Part shown: positions 32,555-43,640 of the stretch, in pieces
Position numbering within the stretch: position 1 is the first letter of the stretch
How the letters are laid out: each line of letters opens with the position of its first letter
NCBI RefSeq assembly: GCF_019279795.1
Contig: NC_056731.1
Coordinates: 860,984,499-861,048,498 of the forward strand
Origin: Protopterus annectens
Taxonomy: Eukaryota > Chordata > Ceratodontiformes > Protopteridae
DNA: 64,000 nucleotides
Reading direction: 5' to 3'
Notes under the pieces: generated by a model
Databases searched by the model: none
Told to the model about the DNA's origin: nothing
Seen by the model: only the letters and a program-made list of their open reading frames with translations
Position numbers and translations under genes: made by a program

Positions 32555-33695
32555 TTGGCTCAGCAAAGTGAGTTTTTCCTTTTATTAGGAATTGGCCAAT
32601 TGCAATTGCCACAAGCTTCCTTACTCTCTGGATCTGCTCACACAATGTCGTGGGTGACTGGTACACCCCAGCTAAGAGCAATTGCAAATGACAGCCTGGA
32701 TGACTCTATCGTGATACCTTTTAGGCACTTGTTCCATGTGGATGTGCAGCAGGTATTGAAGAAGGCAAAAACCTACAACTGGAAAATCTTATGTTTACAA
32801 GTGAAAGAGGTTTTCTGGTTGGGTCCTAACTGATAACAGAGGGCCCGGTATGGTATCTACCTCTCTAGTTTGAAATATTTGTGTGAAATACTCAATGATG
32901 GCTTATCTTATGCATTTATTAAGGTACATCATGTGACCATCTCAGCTTGTCTGCCCATGGATTCCCCCCTTTTCATCTCTTTCTGGTCAAGCAGTTTATA
33001 AAAGGAGGGCTGCACTTCAGACCTCCTAGAAAGCAAATTCCTCTTCCTTGGGATCTCAATTTTATTCTTAAAAAATGTACCTTATCTCCTTTTGAACCTG
33101 CCTTTCAGGTTGATTTAAAGTTCATCACTTGGAAAACTATTTTCTTATTGCTCTGACATCTTCAAGGTGAAGGTCTGAGCTACAAGCTTTTGTGGTGGGC
33201 AACCCTATCTGATTTCTACAAGAGCAGTGTTGTTTTACACACTAATCCACCTTTCACGCCAAATGTTATTTCTGAATTTATCCTGAATCAAGCCATCAAT
33301 CTCTCGGTTTCCATTCCAGAACTTAAAAAACAGGGGAGAAAAGATTCTGCAAACCTTGGATGTGCACAGGCAACTCACGTACTACCTTGACAGAACTAAG
33401 CCCTTCAGGAAGGTTGAACAGATGTTTTATTTCCTATTTTGAGGTTAAGACGGGACAATCTGACTCTAAGAAAATGATTGCTCATTGGTTGCCTTTTGCT
33501 ATTGTTTTTAGTTACTGCCACCATGATAGCTCTATTCCAGGGAAGGTTAAGATGCATTGCACCAGAGCCTTATCCTCTTTGGTGGCATATTGGAAAGGAG
33601 TGTACTCTAGAAGCTTTCTAGAGGAAGCAGCCTGGTCCTCTTCATACCTTTAGAAAGCACTACAAACTGGATTTTTTCTCAAGTTTCAGAGCAGG
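32555..33695 (+). pseudogene. DIRS tyrosine recombinase remnant (copy 2)
   Basis: Recombinase pieces: FHVDVQQVLKKAKTYNWKIL (32730), RPPRKQIPLPWDLNFIL (33020), FITWKTIFLLL (33121), VVLHTNPPFTPNVISEFILN (33228), and VKMHCTRALSSLVAYWKG (about 33548-33600), which holds HxxR. Then comes EEAAWSS and, one frame over, HTFRKHYKLDF (about 33642-33674) with the probable catalytic tyrosine. The catalytic box residues are thus traceable, although a frameshift separates the histidine-arginine and tyrosine blocks. Confidence 0.8.
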
Positions 33696-33814
33696 CTTTG
33701 TGAAGACCATTCTCCAGGGGCTCGTGGATCCTTATCCTTCCTATTCGAATACAGAGTAAGCTTTGGGAATGTACTCATATGCCACTGAAGTAGTGTGAAT
33801 GATGAACATAGTAC

Positions 33815-33885
33815 AGTTGTGTAAGTCCTATTTACCTGTAACAGTAGATGTTAGAATTTCACACTGCCTCAGTGGCAGCAAAGAC
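33815..33885 (+). repeat. Palindrome arm 1 at the DIRS copy 2 end
   Basis: About 63 bases here are the reverse complement of 34325-34388 with roughly nine mismatches (shared words aacatctactgttacag and agtgtgaaattc). It sits just after the recombinase. Confidence 0.8.
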
Positions 33886-33984
33886 CCACCACCCCCCTTA
33901 TTTTTTATATATAGTTTGATGGCATTCAGTTATTCTCAATAGGGGTAATATATAATTATAGACCAAGGGATGGGTAAGGCCAAT

Positions 33985-34090
33985 CTGTAATCAAATGGGA
34001 TAGATTAGCTTAGCATAGAAAGGAAAACTGGCTAGGCTTAAAATGGCCTGCAAGGGTAGTTAGCCTAGTACTCACCTATGAACTTATGGT
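33985..34090 (+). mobile_element. tRNA-type SINE tail fragment with CR1-like 3' end
   Basis: It contains tggctaggcttaaaatggcc, gcaagggtagttagcctagt, then cacctatgaacttatgg. This is the 3' half of the tRNA-derived SINE also seen at 36075, 45365 and 53046, and it resembles the CR1-like LINE 3' tail. The tRNA-like head is eroded. Confidence 0.65.
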
Positions 34091-34203
34091 ATCCATCCTT
34101 GTGTTGTTGGTTGGCTTTGATTATTTGTGTTTTGTGACTGCAGATTGGTTGGTTCCATGCAATTCTTGCTTCTGGTCCTTCTTAGTTCTTTCTATTTAGC
34201 ACT

Positions 34204-34325
34204 AAAAGCTTAAACAACTGACTTTCTGTGACAGGGGGTAGGTTTCCCTTGATGATCCCCTATCATAAGGAGTCAGATGAGGAAATTCTGAGCTCTGGAA
34301 AGCTGTCAGTGTGGGTTCAGAAACC
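34204..34325 (-). mobile_element. DIRS terminal-repeat-like block
   Basis: On the minus strand it carries ctttccagagctcagaattt, tgataggggatca, aagtcagtt and cttttagtgc in the same order as 19178-19330. It lies between the two palindrome arms and the unique sequence beyond. Confidence 0.65.
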
Positions 34326-34392
34326 ATATTCCACTGAAGTAGTGTGAAATTCGAACATCTACTGTTACAGATAAGTAGGACTTAGAAAATTG
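34325..34392 (-). repeat. Palindrome arm 2 at the DIRS copy 2 end
   Basis: Inverted partner of 33815-33885. It adjoins a minus-strand DIRS terminal-repeat-like block at 34204-34325. This fits either the internal complementary region plus terminal repeat of one DIRS or the 5' end of a second, opposite DIRS. Confidence 0.75.
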
Positions 34393-34886
34393 CACTTTCT
34401 GCCACATTTACTAGCTGTGTTGTCCATACCTGGGGAAGAAACAACATGTAAGAAATCCTTTGCAGAATACGTTGTCCTCCCCTGAATCTGTATGTGTCTC
34501 ATGCTGTGTCATCCTTTGTCAAGGGAGTACATAATTCTCACCCTCCATTTGCTGGACACCTCATGTGTAGACCTCATCCAGATCATAGTCCCACAGTAGC
34601 ATGAAATACCTGTTGGGATGACCAGTGGTCTTGTGCAAGAAGCCAGCATAGTGACTGCAAATCATGGTCACACTGTGGCACTCCAGCCACATCACAGGAG
34701 GAAAATGTTATTGACACATAATGGCCTTCACCTGAGCATGCCCACCATTGCAACAGACCGTGGTCACATGGCAGCATGCCCACTCCTTCACAAGAGGAAG
34801 TAGTAAATGACACATAATACCCATCACGTTGAGACTCTTGTCTAAAACTCTTGTAATATGGCCCCATCCAGTGTGTGTGTGTGCGT

Positions 34887-34947
<61 letters not shown>

Positions 34948-35699
34948 CAGATGTGTATCATTGTGTCCTTAGGCATTTGTGCACAGGATGATGACTGTGA
35001 CCCGCTCCATTCTACCTTCCATGTCATACTTGTGGAAATGTCTGATGCACAGTCTGGCTTGACCTTTCACTGACCTGCATAGCTTCATATCTACACTGTA
35101 TGCATCATGTTTGATCTGTGTGGTATGGCACTGTCACCGTGTGCTTGTTAGGACTCTATTGCTTGTAGCTGTTTACTTTAACTTTAACCACAGTGCCTGC
35201 ACTTACCAACTAGATGGCCGTGTAGAATTTATCTGTACAGGAAGCAGTGATTCATCTGAGATATGCAGCAGATATGGGAATCATGCAAATTGCTTGGGTA
35301 CTGTGCAGATACATTAGTTATGATCCCTCACATGTCATAGTACTTAGCAGTTCACAAAATGGTAGCCCTTTCTGTTTATAAACCTTTGCCTTTGTGGACC
35401 AGGTTAGCCCATTACTGCTTCGTGTGTGCAATGTACTGCACCCAGTACTTCAGGGAAGTGGATGATGTTAACATGGTGTTGTCTGTCTACTGTGGTGTGT
35501 AAGGAAACCATATGTGAATCTTATATGAAGCCACGTAGGAGAAAATAGGTGTAATAGCAAAGAACAAGACCTCAGAGGGCCTCTGCCAGCTTCTGGAAAG
35601 TGACTCAGCAGATGGCACAAATAAACCTTATCAGGTTGCAATTCAAAGACAGAAAGATTAAGAAAACTGTCATCACTAACCATTCATAAGGGATGCCAA
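34393..35699. other. Unassigned DNA with a GT microsatellite
   Basis: No gene or family recognised apart from the dinucleotide tract at 34871-34944. Short ORFs across the tract encode only His-Thr or Val-Cys dipeptides. Confidence 0.4.
34871..34944. repeat. (GT)n microsatellite, 74 bp
   Basis: It is almost pure GT with a few interruptions (gcgtgcac). Alternating purine-pyrimidine DNA of this kind can adopt Z-DNA in vitro; no function is implied here. Confidence 0.95.
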
Positions 35700-36065
35700 C
35701 ACCAGCCTGCTGTCCAGGCTACAGGATATCAAAGGCAGATGGGAGGAATACCTTCAACAACATCTGAATGAAGACAACCCCACAGAAGCTGTACTTCCCC
35801 AGACATAGCCTACAGTGAGGAGTCCACCATAGAATAAGTAAGAACAGCACTAAGAAAATGAAGTGAGTTTAAGCAGCAAGCATGAATGAGGTCACAGCAG
35901 ATGTGATCAAGATTCTGAGTGAGTTAGGTGGAGAAATAGCTCCTGAGGGTAATCATACCAGTATGGACAGAAAGGCGTACCCCATTAAGCATTCTAGTAC
36001 CAGTGTACAAAAACAAAGGAGACATTTAAGAATGTGATCAGTATTGATGTATCAAACTCCTGCCA

Positions 36066-36213
36066 CACTGCATGTAGGGGTGGGAGGATGGCCTAATGGT
36101 TAAGGTGTTTGCCTTACAAATACAAGGTGCAGGGTTTGAGACTTAAATGGCTTGCAAGAGCAATTAGCCTAGTAATAATCTATGAATCTATGAATCTATG
36201 AATCTATGAAGGT
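36066..36213 (+). mobile_element. tRNA-derived SINE with CR1-like 3' tail, inside the RTE LINE
   Basis: The head ggatggcctaatggttaagg resembles a Pol III A box, and gtgcagggtttgagac resembles a B box. The 3' part aaatggcttgcaagagcaat, tagcctagtaataa ends in four (ATCTATGA)-type units. The tail words match the CR1-like LINE 3' ends at 73, 14743 and 39945. It splits RTE codons for CM and KVMERV. Confidence 0.82.
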
Positions 36214-37326
36214 AATGGAGAGGGTAATTAATAAAAGAATTTACAAAGTAGTAGAAAGTAAGATGGGAGGTGAACAGTTAGGATTCAGGTCAGGATGCAG
36301 CACAATTGCCCCAATGTTTGCAGTGAGGCAGATAGTGGAGAAGAAGCTAGATATGAGTAAACAGTCCAACTGGGTAATCCTTAACTTGAAAAAAGCCTAT
36401 GACAGGGTCCCAAGAAAGCTGATTTGGGCAGTACATAATGGTTTTAATTCCCAAGAGCATCTGTAGAATTAATGCAGGCTGTGCACAAGGATCCAGTGAC
36501 ACAAGTACAAACAGTGTTTGGATTCACAGAGGTGTTTCCAGTGGGAGTAGGTGTTCGTCAGGGTTCAGCTTTGAGTCCTCTGTTGCTCATACTTGTGATG
36601 GACTGTATTAGCAAACAGATCAGAGGGGACAGGTCAACAAAGCTGTTGTATGCAAGTAATATGCCATTTCAGGCAGATTTGGAAAGGGAACTTCAGGTGA
36701 TAGTGGAATCGAATGCAAAACTGAAGGAACATGGTATGAAACTGAGTACAGACAAGACAGTTGTCATGACAGTAAATGGGGCAAATCAGAAGAAGCTTAA
36801 AATTGCAAGAGAAGGGAAAATAGTGAAATAGGTGAAACAGTTTGAAGTATCTGGAAGGGTGGTTGAGACGAAGGGAAGTCTAAATTAGGTCATCAGAGGG
36901 GCTGCAGCCAAATGACACAAAACATCAGGATTAGTGTTTGACAGAAGAATGCCACAAAGGCTGAAAATTAAGGTGTACAAAACAGTGGTGCCACCAGTAC
37001 TACTGTATGGTACAGAAACCTTGGCTGTGAAGGCAGAGTAGTTGAGTAAGCTAGAGGTGATGGTGATAAAGCGCCTGAGATGGGTAGTAGGATGCACACT
37101 GTGGGACAAATGAATGAATGATAATAATAGAGTGGAAGTCATCGTAGATCCAGTTGCAGAGAAGGTCAAAGAGAACAGATTATGGCGATTCATGCACATG
37201 TACAGGAGAGCAGAAGATGATTTGGTGAAGAAGATTTGGAAGAGACAGGAAGAAGGCAAGAGGAAAAAAGGATGTCCATCAAAGAGGTGGATGGATTGCA
37301 TGAGAAAAGACCTGAGACAGATATGA
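36206..37326 (+). pseudogene. RTE-clade reverse transcriptase remnant
   Basis: Blocks in order: GGEQLGFRSGCSTIAPMFAV, AYDRVPRKLIW (motif A region, with NLKKAYD in place of DLEKAYD), VGVRQGSALSPLLLILVMD (motif B), LLYASNMPFQAD where YADD would be expected (motif C lost), LKEHGMKLSTDKTVVM, then the C-terminal ENRLWRFMHMYRRAEDD and PSKRWMDCMRKDLRQI. Loss of YADD plus stops near 36467 and 36830 show it is inactive. In the host genome it is only a fossil insertion. Confidence 0.87.
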
Positions 37327-37440
37327 CTGTCAGACTAGGTAAGAATGTGGGATTGAACCGAGACAGGCGGCAATTGAAGTGACATCCATACCCCTTATAG
37401 AAAATGGGAAAAGGGGGTTTAATGATGATGATATTATGAT

Positions 37441-39830
37441 TTTCCACTCATAGAAATAGTATGTCAGTGAACTTGTTGTTTATTGTAAAGGTGGAGGCCT
37501 ATGAATTACCCTACGTGCCTCCATTTGGTCTGTAAATGGTTCCTGTAGCTAGTATGTAAAGAGCTGTACATACCTTAGTCACCACCGGTATGGAAAGATC
37601 CACAAATTCCTATAGATTTAGTGTGTAGGTGACATGTCCGCCAAGACCCATGGAATGTTCTGATTAATCTGTGAAATTGTGGTAAGTTAATCACTGGTGG
37701 TACTGTTTACATTGGTGCCAGATGGTATAGTGCAAATGCCATTCAGAATCAGCAGTGCTAAGACCTATAGCAATAGTTGCTTCAACTCGGAGCAATTTTT
37801 TTTTTTTTTTTTTTTTTTGCTGCATGCAGTGATGTTAATTTTGATGTGCTGTGCCTCTTTCTAGCCAGTATTTTCTCTGTAGACCTTTGTGAATTGTGAT
37901 TATATTGACCTTGCATACATTTAAATATCATTATGGTCACATCTTATTTACTACTCTTTTTGATTTCCATGTCATTATGCAGCCATTTGCATATATTCTA
38001 AATGGCAGTTTTGGGCTTACTGCACTGGCGTTCAACTTGGAACAATTAATTAGCACAGACCTGCACTTGTCTATGAATCCTGCCCACAATCTCTTATTGT
38101 ACTCCATAAAGTTAGATAGGTGCATGTAGAATTTAAGAGCCATAATGCATAAAACTGAATTAATACATAAACTGTTGAGATGGCACTTTAAAATAGGGCA
38201 TGATTGAAGTCAACTACGTAATGTTTTTACTTCTATATTTTTATCTTCAGCCTGTCTTGAATCATCATGCCCTTTTTTGTGAAAAGTCTTATTACATAAA
38301 CTTGAATTAATATAAATTAAAATATGTTTTATTAAAGTGCATTCTTTTGTGTTAATCTGGTATGTTATCAACTTTCTTTGCTAGCAACACCTAAACAATT
38401 CCATGGATTTCCAAATATAGGCCAGCTGAATCTCATGGAAAGGAAACAGGATTTTTTTGAGCTTTTTATCTATTTGAAATGCCTGGAATTTAATATGCTG
38501 TAGAGTGATATTGTGTCAGATCCTTTGGTATTGTGTTTTGCCTTTTCTATATGCCTTCCCATCCCATGCCTGCCCACCATCAAGCCTTCTTCAACTGGAC
38601 TAGGGCGCTTTTGTCTCTTCCCACTTGGTATCCACAACATAGGGACAAGACTGTTGTGGAGAGGCCATCATTTAGGCAATCAGGATAGTAGATTGTCCCC
38701 TTACTGGCATCCTATCAGTGCAGATGTATGCTTATCGCCCTAACTTCTCCCCTGAATGGGTGGAAAGTGTAATTCATGTCTCCATGAGGGTCACTACATG
38801 TTATCCATGTGAGTGAACTCACCTCTACACCTGCTTCATGAAGGTTTTCACCCAGTGGTGACTAAGAAACCCTCATCCTCAGAAACGTTACTGACTGCCA
38901 TTCCTTCTCCAAGGAAACATGGCAATTCCTGACCAGCTCCATCCCCTCCTCCTAGGATAGGGACAGCCTTCCTCCCATGCTACCTATGACAGATTCCTGA
39001 ACTATGAGTCAAACTCAGGTCAGTTGGTCCATTATTAGGGCTATATCATTCTGTGCCATGAGATTACCTTTGGCACTGTGATTTTGATTGGCTAGATTTC
39101 CACAATTCTATTAAATTTGTCAGTTTTCTTAACCATCATAAACTTTCAGTTTCTTTCTTTGGAGTGTTTGTGAAATAAAAAAAAAAATTCTTTTGGGGCA
39201 GTTATCGTAACAGTAAATTATAACAACACTGTTTCCCTATGAAACACTTAGCTTGTCCCATGTCAGTTTTCCATAGAAACTTTGCTAGATGCATGAGATA
39301 GTCATATATTTCCTGCTTATTCCATTTCTTTTCACACTTTTCAAGTGCTTCATATCCTGCATTAGTATCATAATAATTTCAGCTGCACTGTGACTTACAC
39401 TCATTTGCTGTTTTTTTTCTCCGTTAAAAATTTTAAATTACACTTAAACACTTAAATATTTCTTTGTGACTGTGGGAAGCTATTGCCATCTGCAAGTCTG
39501 TGTTTCAAAGACTGTTTACATAATTTTATCCCCTCTGTCTACAGGATAGTTAACAAGGAATTAGAAGAAAAGTAGGTTAAAAAGAGTAACATCTTTAAGG
39601 CCAGAAGAAGTGAAATTTCAAAGGAAGCTGCCAAAGAGTTGAAGAAACAAAAATCTTCCATTGTTTGTAAGGAGGGTATTATTTCTCTAATGATTCCTAA
39701 ACACAAGGACATGCATTTATTTTCTGAAGTTCCAAGGTTTTCCTCAGCATTGCCCCCCCCCCCCCCCCGGTGCACCAGAAGATAATACCCTAGCAAAACC
39801 TTTGTCAGTGTCATCTGAGATCATGCCAAG
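37441..39830. other. Unassigned AT-rich DNA
   Basis: No family or gene recognised. It includes a run of about 23 T at 37796-37818 and 16 C at 39753-39768. The T run may be the reverse of a retroposon poly(A), but no body was recognised beside it. Confidence 0.4.
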
Positions 39831-39905
39831 TATTTTATTATTTATTTTATTTATATTTGTTTACCAGGGTAGTGTGCTGATCTCAATGGACCATTTGCAG
39901 GGACA
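39831..39905 (-). mobile_element. L2/SINE-type 3' tail fragment
   Basis: On the minus strand this reads accctggtaaacaaatataa followed by (AAATA)-type repeats. It matches the final segment shared by L2-clade LINEs and the tail-B SINE. Too little remains to tell which. Confidence 0.5.
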
Positions 39906-39944
39906 GTCCGTGTACATATAGCGGTTTTGGTGCTGAATGAGCTT

Positions 39945-40862
39945 ATTATAGGTTCATAGGTGTTTACTAGGCTAACAACCAAAAGGGTCTTTATAAGCCT
40001 AGCCAAGCCATACATCCCAAATCTCTGACAGGTTCTGATACCCTTGATACGTGTAAGCAGGAGTTTGGGAGATGAACCATTTACAGGTTACCTGTGTCCA
40101 TTAGAGACATAGGTGCCAAACATGTGATGAATTTCCGGTTTCCCATCCAATCATCCAAGTTGCACTTGGATTGGGTTAGGGAGGAACTCTGCTTCACATG
40201 GATGGGCAGCCTGTTCCATAGACGCAGTAGTCTCTGGGATGCATACCTATCTCTCCAGCAGGACCTATTTATATCACAGGCAAGGATTAAGTCTTTAGAA
40301 TGGGTAATGCTGGTTCTGTTTGTTTTGTGGATACGCAGGAGGTCCACTAGAGTGGGGTCTGACAATGCTCTGTATGCCAGACATAGATCTCCCATGAAAT
40401 GCCTGTAGGAGACAGAATACAGGGATAGGGCCTTGAGGCAGTCTGTATAGGCCATTGTACTTACACCCTGTATTCTTTTAGTGAAGAACCTCTGTGGATA
40501 TTCCAGTTGTTGGATATGCCTGGTTAGGTACACACCGAAGGGGGCACTGTATGCAATGACAGGTCTGATGAATGTCAGATACAGTGGAACAATAACTTCC
40601 TTCAAATTAGATGCCATACCTTTGTTTATAAATTGGGCAATATAGAATGATTTCCTCACCACTGTAGACACATGATGGTCAAAGGTTAGATTACTGTCTA
40701 TGTATGTCCCTAAGTCCCTGACTACTGAGTCAGTTCTAAGGGGTGTATTGTCAATATGATATTTACTAGGGATGGATGACTTCCCAAAGGATACTATTAC
40801 GCATTTCTTGCTATTTAGTTTTAGTCCATGGCTCTGACACCAGTTGTTTGTGTCAGCCCCTC
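39945..40862 (-). mobile_element. CR1-like LINE, copy C, 3' part
   Basis: Minus-strand 3' end with the ORF2 C-terminus (40671-40081) and the longer 3' tail version also seen at 19490. It is truncated at about 40862 in the RT palm region (KANKXLELVSEPWTKT-type sequence). Similarity to copies A and B is clear at protein level. Confidence 0.88.
40081..40671 (-). pseudogene. CR1-like ORF2 C-terminal fragment
   Basis: An open 196-codon stretch covering the RT thumb and C-terminal domain. The landmarks are SFYIAQFINKGM, VPLYLTFIRPVIAYSAPFGV and CDINRSCWRDRYASQRLLRL. Each aligns with 15420-14900 of copy B (TFYIAHLIMKGF, INRTCWRDRFITQRLPSLWN). Motif A to C regions are absent. The open frame suggests younger age than copy A. 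Confidence 0.88.
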
Positions 40863-41229
40863 CTGGAAAACATTTGTTTCAGTGTGAGATTCAGTGCTTC
40901 ACCTTTTCTTTATCAGTGTAGGCTCTCCAGTCTTTCATCTAATTTAGCCTCTGAACTGATACATCTCCTCTAACTGTATATCCTTTGCTAGAGAGAATAT
41001 TAATATTTTACAAGAAGTTGCTTTAAAACAGTACGCACCTAAGTAATTGCTTTCACTGGACTGACTTAAGTTTATGGATACAGCATAGAAATGCAGATCT
41101 TAAACACTGGTGGCTGGTGACTTCAAAGTAAATGGGCACTGCATGAAGCAACTGAGTGGGTGTACCTAACTGGAATGGGGTAAGGCTATATTACAGCAGA
41201 TAAGTTACTATTAACTATGCTCTAACAGC
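40863..41229. other. Unassigned DNA
   Basis: No repeat family or gene recognised between CR1 copy C and the tandem array. Confidence 0.4.
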
Positions 41230-42060
41230 AGACGGGGCCAGTCATTTAATCTACAGACTGCTTCTGAACCCATTCATTATGGCCACGTCATTTACTGTAT
41301 ACACCTCAGATGTCCAATTGCGATCAAATAAAAAACTAATAATCACTGCAGTGTATATCAACTTGTTTTACTTAAACACACATTATGTCTACTATGTCAT
41401 ATCAGGTGTTTAAAATGATAGTTGGGGGTCAGTCAGATTCAACCACAGACAGCTTCAGAACCCATTCATTATCATCACTTTATTAACTGCATACACCTAA
41501 AAGTGTCAATTGTGATCAAATTAAAATGATAATAATAATAGTATTAGCTTTTTAAAATGATAGCTGTGGTTAGTCACTTTCATTCACAGACTGCTTCATC
41601 ACCCACTCTGTTTAGCCAGTTTATTGACCTTGCGTATCTCTGATGTCCAATTGCAATCAAATTAAAGTAATAATAGTTGCAGTAATGTATTACAACTTTT
41701 GTCACTTAAACTGCATTGGTCTTGCCAAGCCTAATCTACACGGTTGGTATGTGTCGGTTACATTCACAGACTGCCTCAATACCCATTCACTGTAGACATT
41801 TTATTTACTGCATACCCTTCCATATGTCTGTTTTTGAGCAAATAAAAAAAAATAGATATAGTAATATATTTCAGCTTGTTTTACTCAAACACATGCTGGC
41901 TGTGCCAAGCCACATGAACAACTGTTTAAAATGAAAGATGGAGTCACCCACTTTTATCCATAGGCTATTTCTCTGTCTACCAGTTACAGGCAATTTATTG
42001 ACTGTGTGTAACTTGGAAGTCTGATTTTAGTAAAATAAATAATTAACTGCCGAAATAATG
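41230..42060. repeat. Degenerate tandem array, unit about 140-200 bp, five copies
   Basis: Each unit holds cagactgcttcagaaccca, then atttactgcatacacct, then gtccaattgcgatcaaat. The anchors fall at about 41256, 41448, 41589, 41768 and 41966, so the unit length varies by internal deletions. Many units end with AT-rich aaataaaa stretches. No ORF is conserved across units. Confidence 0.75.
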
Positions 42061-42658
42061 GCCACATTTCATCTCATCTGTTTCAGATGCTTACAGTGCA
42101 ATGGTGCAACCCACTTGAGACACATACACACACAATCAAAAATAATGTATATCATAGCGTCCTACAGACTGACTGGCAAATGATCATGGACAGAGAACAA
42201 TTTCATTTAAAATTATTTAAAAGATTCTTCTCCTTTGCCCACACTCATATGTCACTCACATTTCCCATCCACGGGCTCTTTCACTTTTGCTTCAAGCTAC
42301 CTCAAGCACCAAAAACCTGATACAGTCCGAAACAATAGGAAATGCTTGTTGCAGACAGCTGCTTTTGAAGTGTTGTTTTCAACCCCCCTGAAATGGCAGG
42401 AGAACTTTAAATAAGGCATAATCACCTTATTATGAATGTGGGCATATGCAAAAAAAAAAAAATAGCTGTTTTAAACGTAGCCCAGCTGAGTTTTTTCTTC
42501 TACAGAAACTGGAACTCCTTTCATGTGCATATGCATGAAGTTCCAGGTCATGAAATGGGAAAGCCAGCTATTTTTAAAGAAACAAAAAAACATAAATTAG
42601 AGCAAAATGAAAGTTGCTGCTTTTGTTTGGGAGAGCTGCAGCCCAGCAGCTCAGTACC
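42061..42658. other. Unassigned DNA
   Basis: No recognised gene or repeat. A short A run (42451-42463) is present. Confidence 0.4.
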
Positions 42659-42676
42659 AAGAATTTACCATGATCT

Positions 42677-43192
42677 CAAAATTCCCTGCAGACTACTCTA
42701 TCAGAAATACTTGATAAGCAAATTGGTATAACTAAGGAAATGATTTTTTTAGCAGTGATACAGAATTGGAATTGCCTAGACATAATAAAGCCATGCTGAG
42801 TCTAATTATGGTGGCTGCCAAAAACGCAATTACTAGAAAGAGGAAATCAGAGTCTAAATCAACTGTACTAGAAGTAGTAACTATAATGACAGAGATAAAA
42901 CATCTGGAAATGGGATCTTTAGAAAGGGATAGGAGCAAACTACATAGGAAAAAATGGTTATTGTGGGAACAATACATGCAGAATAATGTTTTGGAAGAGG
43001 AATGAGGTGTAAAAGAAGGCAAGATTTGAATAAGCTATGTAATGCTTGACTTGACAATGACTGGATAGATTGTAAGTGATGTGTAATGTTTGCAACTAAA
43101 AATATGTCACTATATTTTGTTTTCATTTATATAAATATACGATTGTCTATATCATAAGTGATAATTAATAGAGATGTTTCTTGTTTTAAAAA
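42677..43192 (+). mobile_element. L1-type LINE 3' end with TSD
   Basis: ORF2 C-terminus followed by a 3' UTR and a short A run, homologous to 13540-14030. The flanks aagaatttaccatgatct (42659-42676) and aagaactttccatgatct (43193-43210) match at 16 of 18 positions and mark a target-site duplication. Confidence 0.85.
42724..43005 (+). pseudogene. L1 ORF2 extreme C-terminus
   Basis: The open part reads MELPRHNKAMLSLIMVAAKN, then ITRKRKSESKSTVLEV, ending KKWLLWEQYMQNNVLEEE before a stop at 43003. It matches the reverse strand at 20430-20100. The Lys/Glu-rich sequence is the basic C-terminal tail of this L1 lineage. All catalytic parts are absent. Confidence 0.8.
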
Positions 43193-43272
43193 AAGAACTT
43201 TCCATGATCTTGAAGTCAACTGCAGAGCCTCAATAAAGAACAGAAAAAGATTCCTAGAGTACATAATAATAG

Positions 43273-43640
43273 TTTTCACACTTACTCACAAACACTGGCT
43301 TATCTACAATGTATGTATTGTACCTGTTTACTATGTATGTATTCTACCTATGTTCCAAATTTCAGCTGTACACCACAAATCTATTAATTACCTTTATTTT
43401 TAAATTAATATTTTTTGTTTGTTCTCTCCACTGTAACTGTTGATGTACTGCATACCACTGTAAAAACATGTCTATTGTAATTTGTGTGTATACTGATCAT
43501 GTCTAAATATCTAAAAGTATCTGTAATTTTTCTATGTAGAGCTTTTCTCCCCAGGCCTCTGCTGAAAAAGGGCCTTTTCGGCTCAGTCAGACATCCCCGG
43601 TTAACAAATGTAAAATAAAATAAAAAATAAAATAAAAAAT
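43273..43640 (+). mobile_element. L2-clade LINE 3' UTR, near-identical to the 23.4-kb copy
   Basis: About 365 bp align almost base for base with 23368-23730, differing at scattered sites. It ends with cccccggttaacaaatg-like sequence and (AAAATA)n. It contains no coding sequence; the insertion is strongly 5'-truncated. Confidence 0.93.

Larger units (their letters stand above)
28640..33885 (+). mobile_element. DIRS-type retrotransposon, copy 2, interrupted by an L2 fragment
   Basis: Plus-strand DIRS element: gag-like (28656-29035 and 30040-30600), RT (about 30900-31400), RNase H (about 32066-32460), tyrosine recombinase (about 32555-33690), then a 3' untranslated part ending in one arm of a palindrome (33815-33885). 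An L2 fragment (29041-30035) splits the gag region. It is the most complete DIRS copy here, but stops and frameshifts are frequent. Confidence 0.82.
35700..37440 (+). mobile_element. RTE-clade LINE, degraded, split by a SINE
   Basis: Plus-strand RTE-type LINE. The linker region at about 35730-35790 reads GRWEEYLQQHLNEDNP. RT starts ECDQY-CIKLLPHCM (about 36030-36070) and, after the SINE, continues KVMERVINKRIYKVVESKMG. The 3' end (gaagtgacatccatacccct, aaaatgggaaaaggg, then an ATG-rich tail) is typical of RTE elements. Stops are frequent and the 5' end is lost. Confidence 0.87.

Noticed and set aside
34842-35073. ORFs encoding (His-Thr)n and (Val-Cys)n
   Set aside because: They are translations of the GT microsatellite at 34871-34944.
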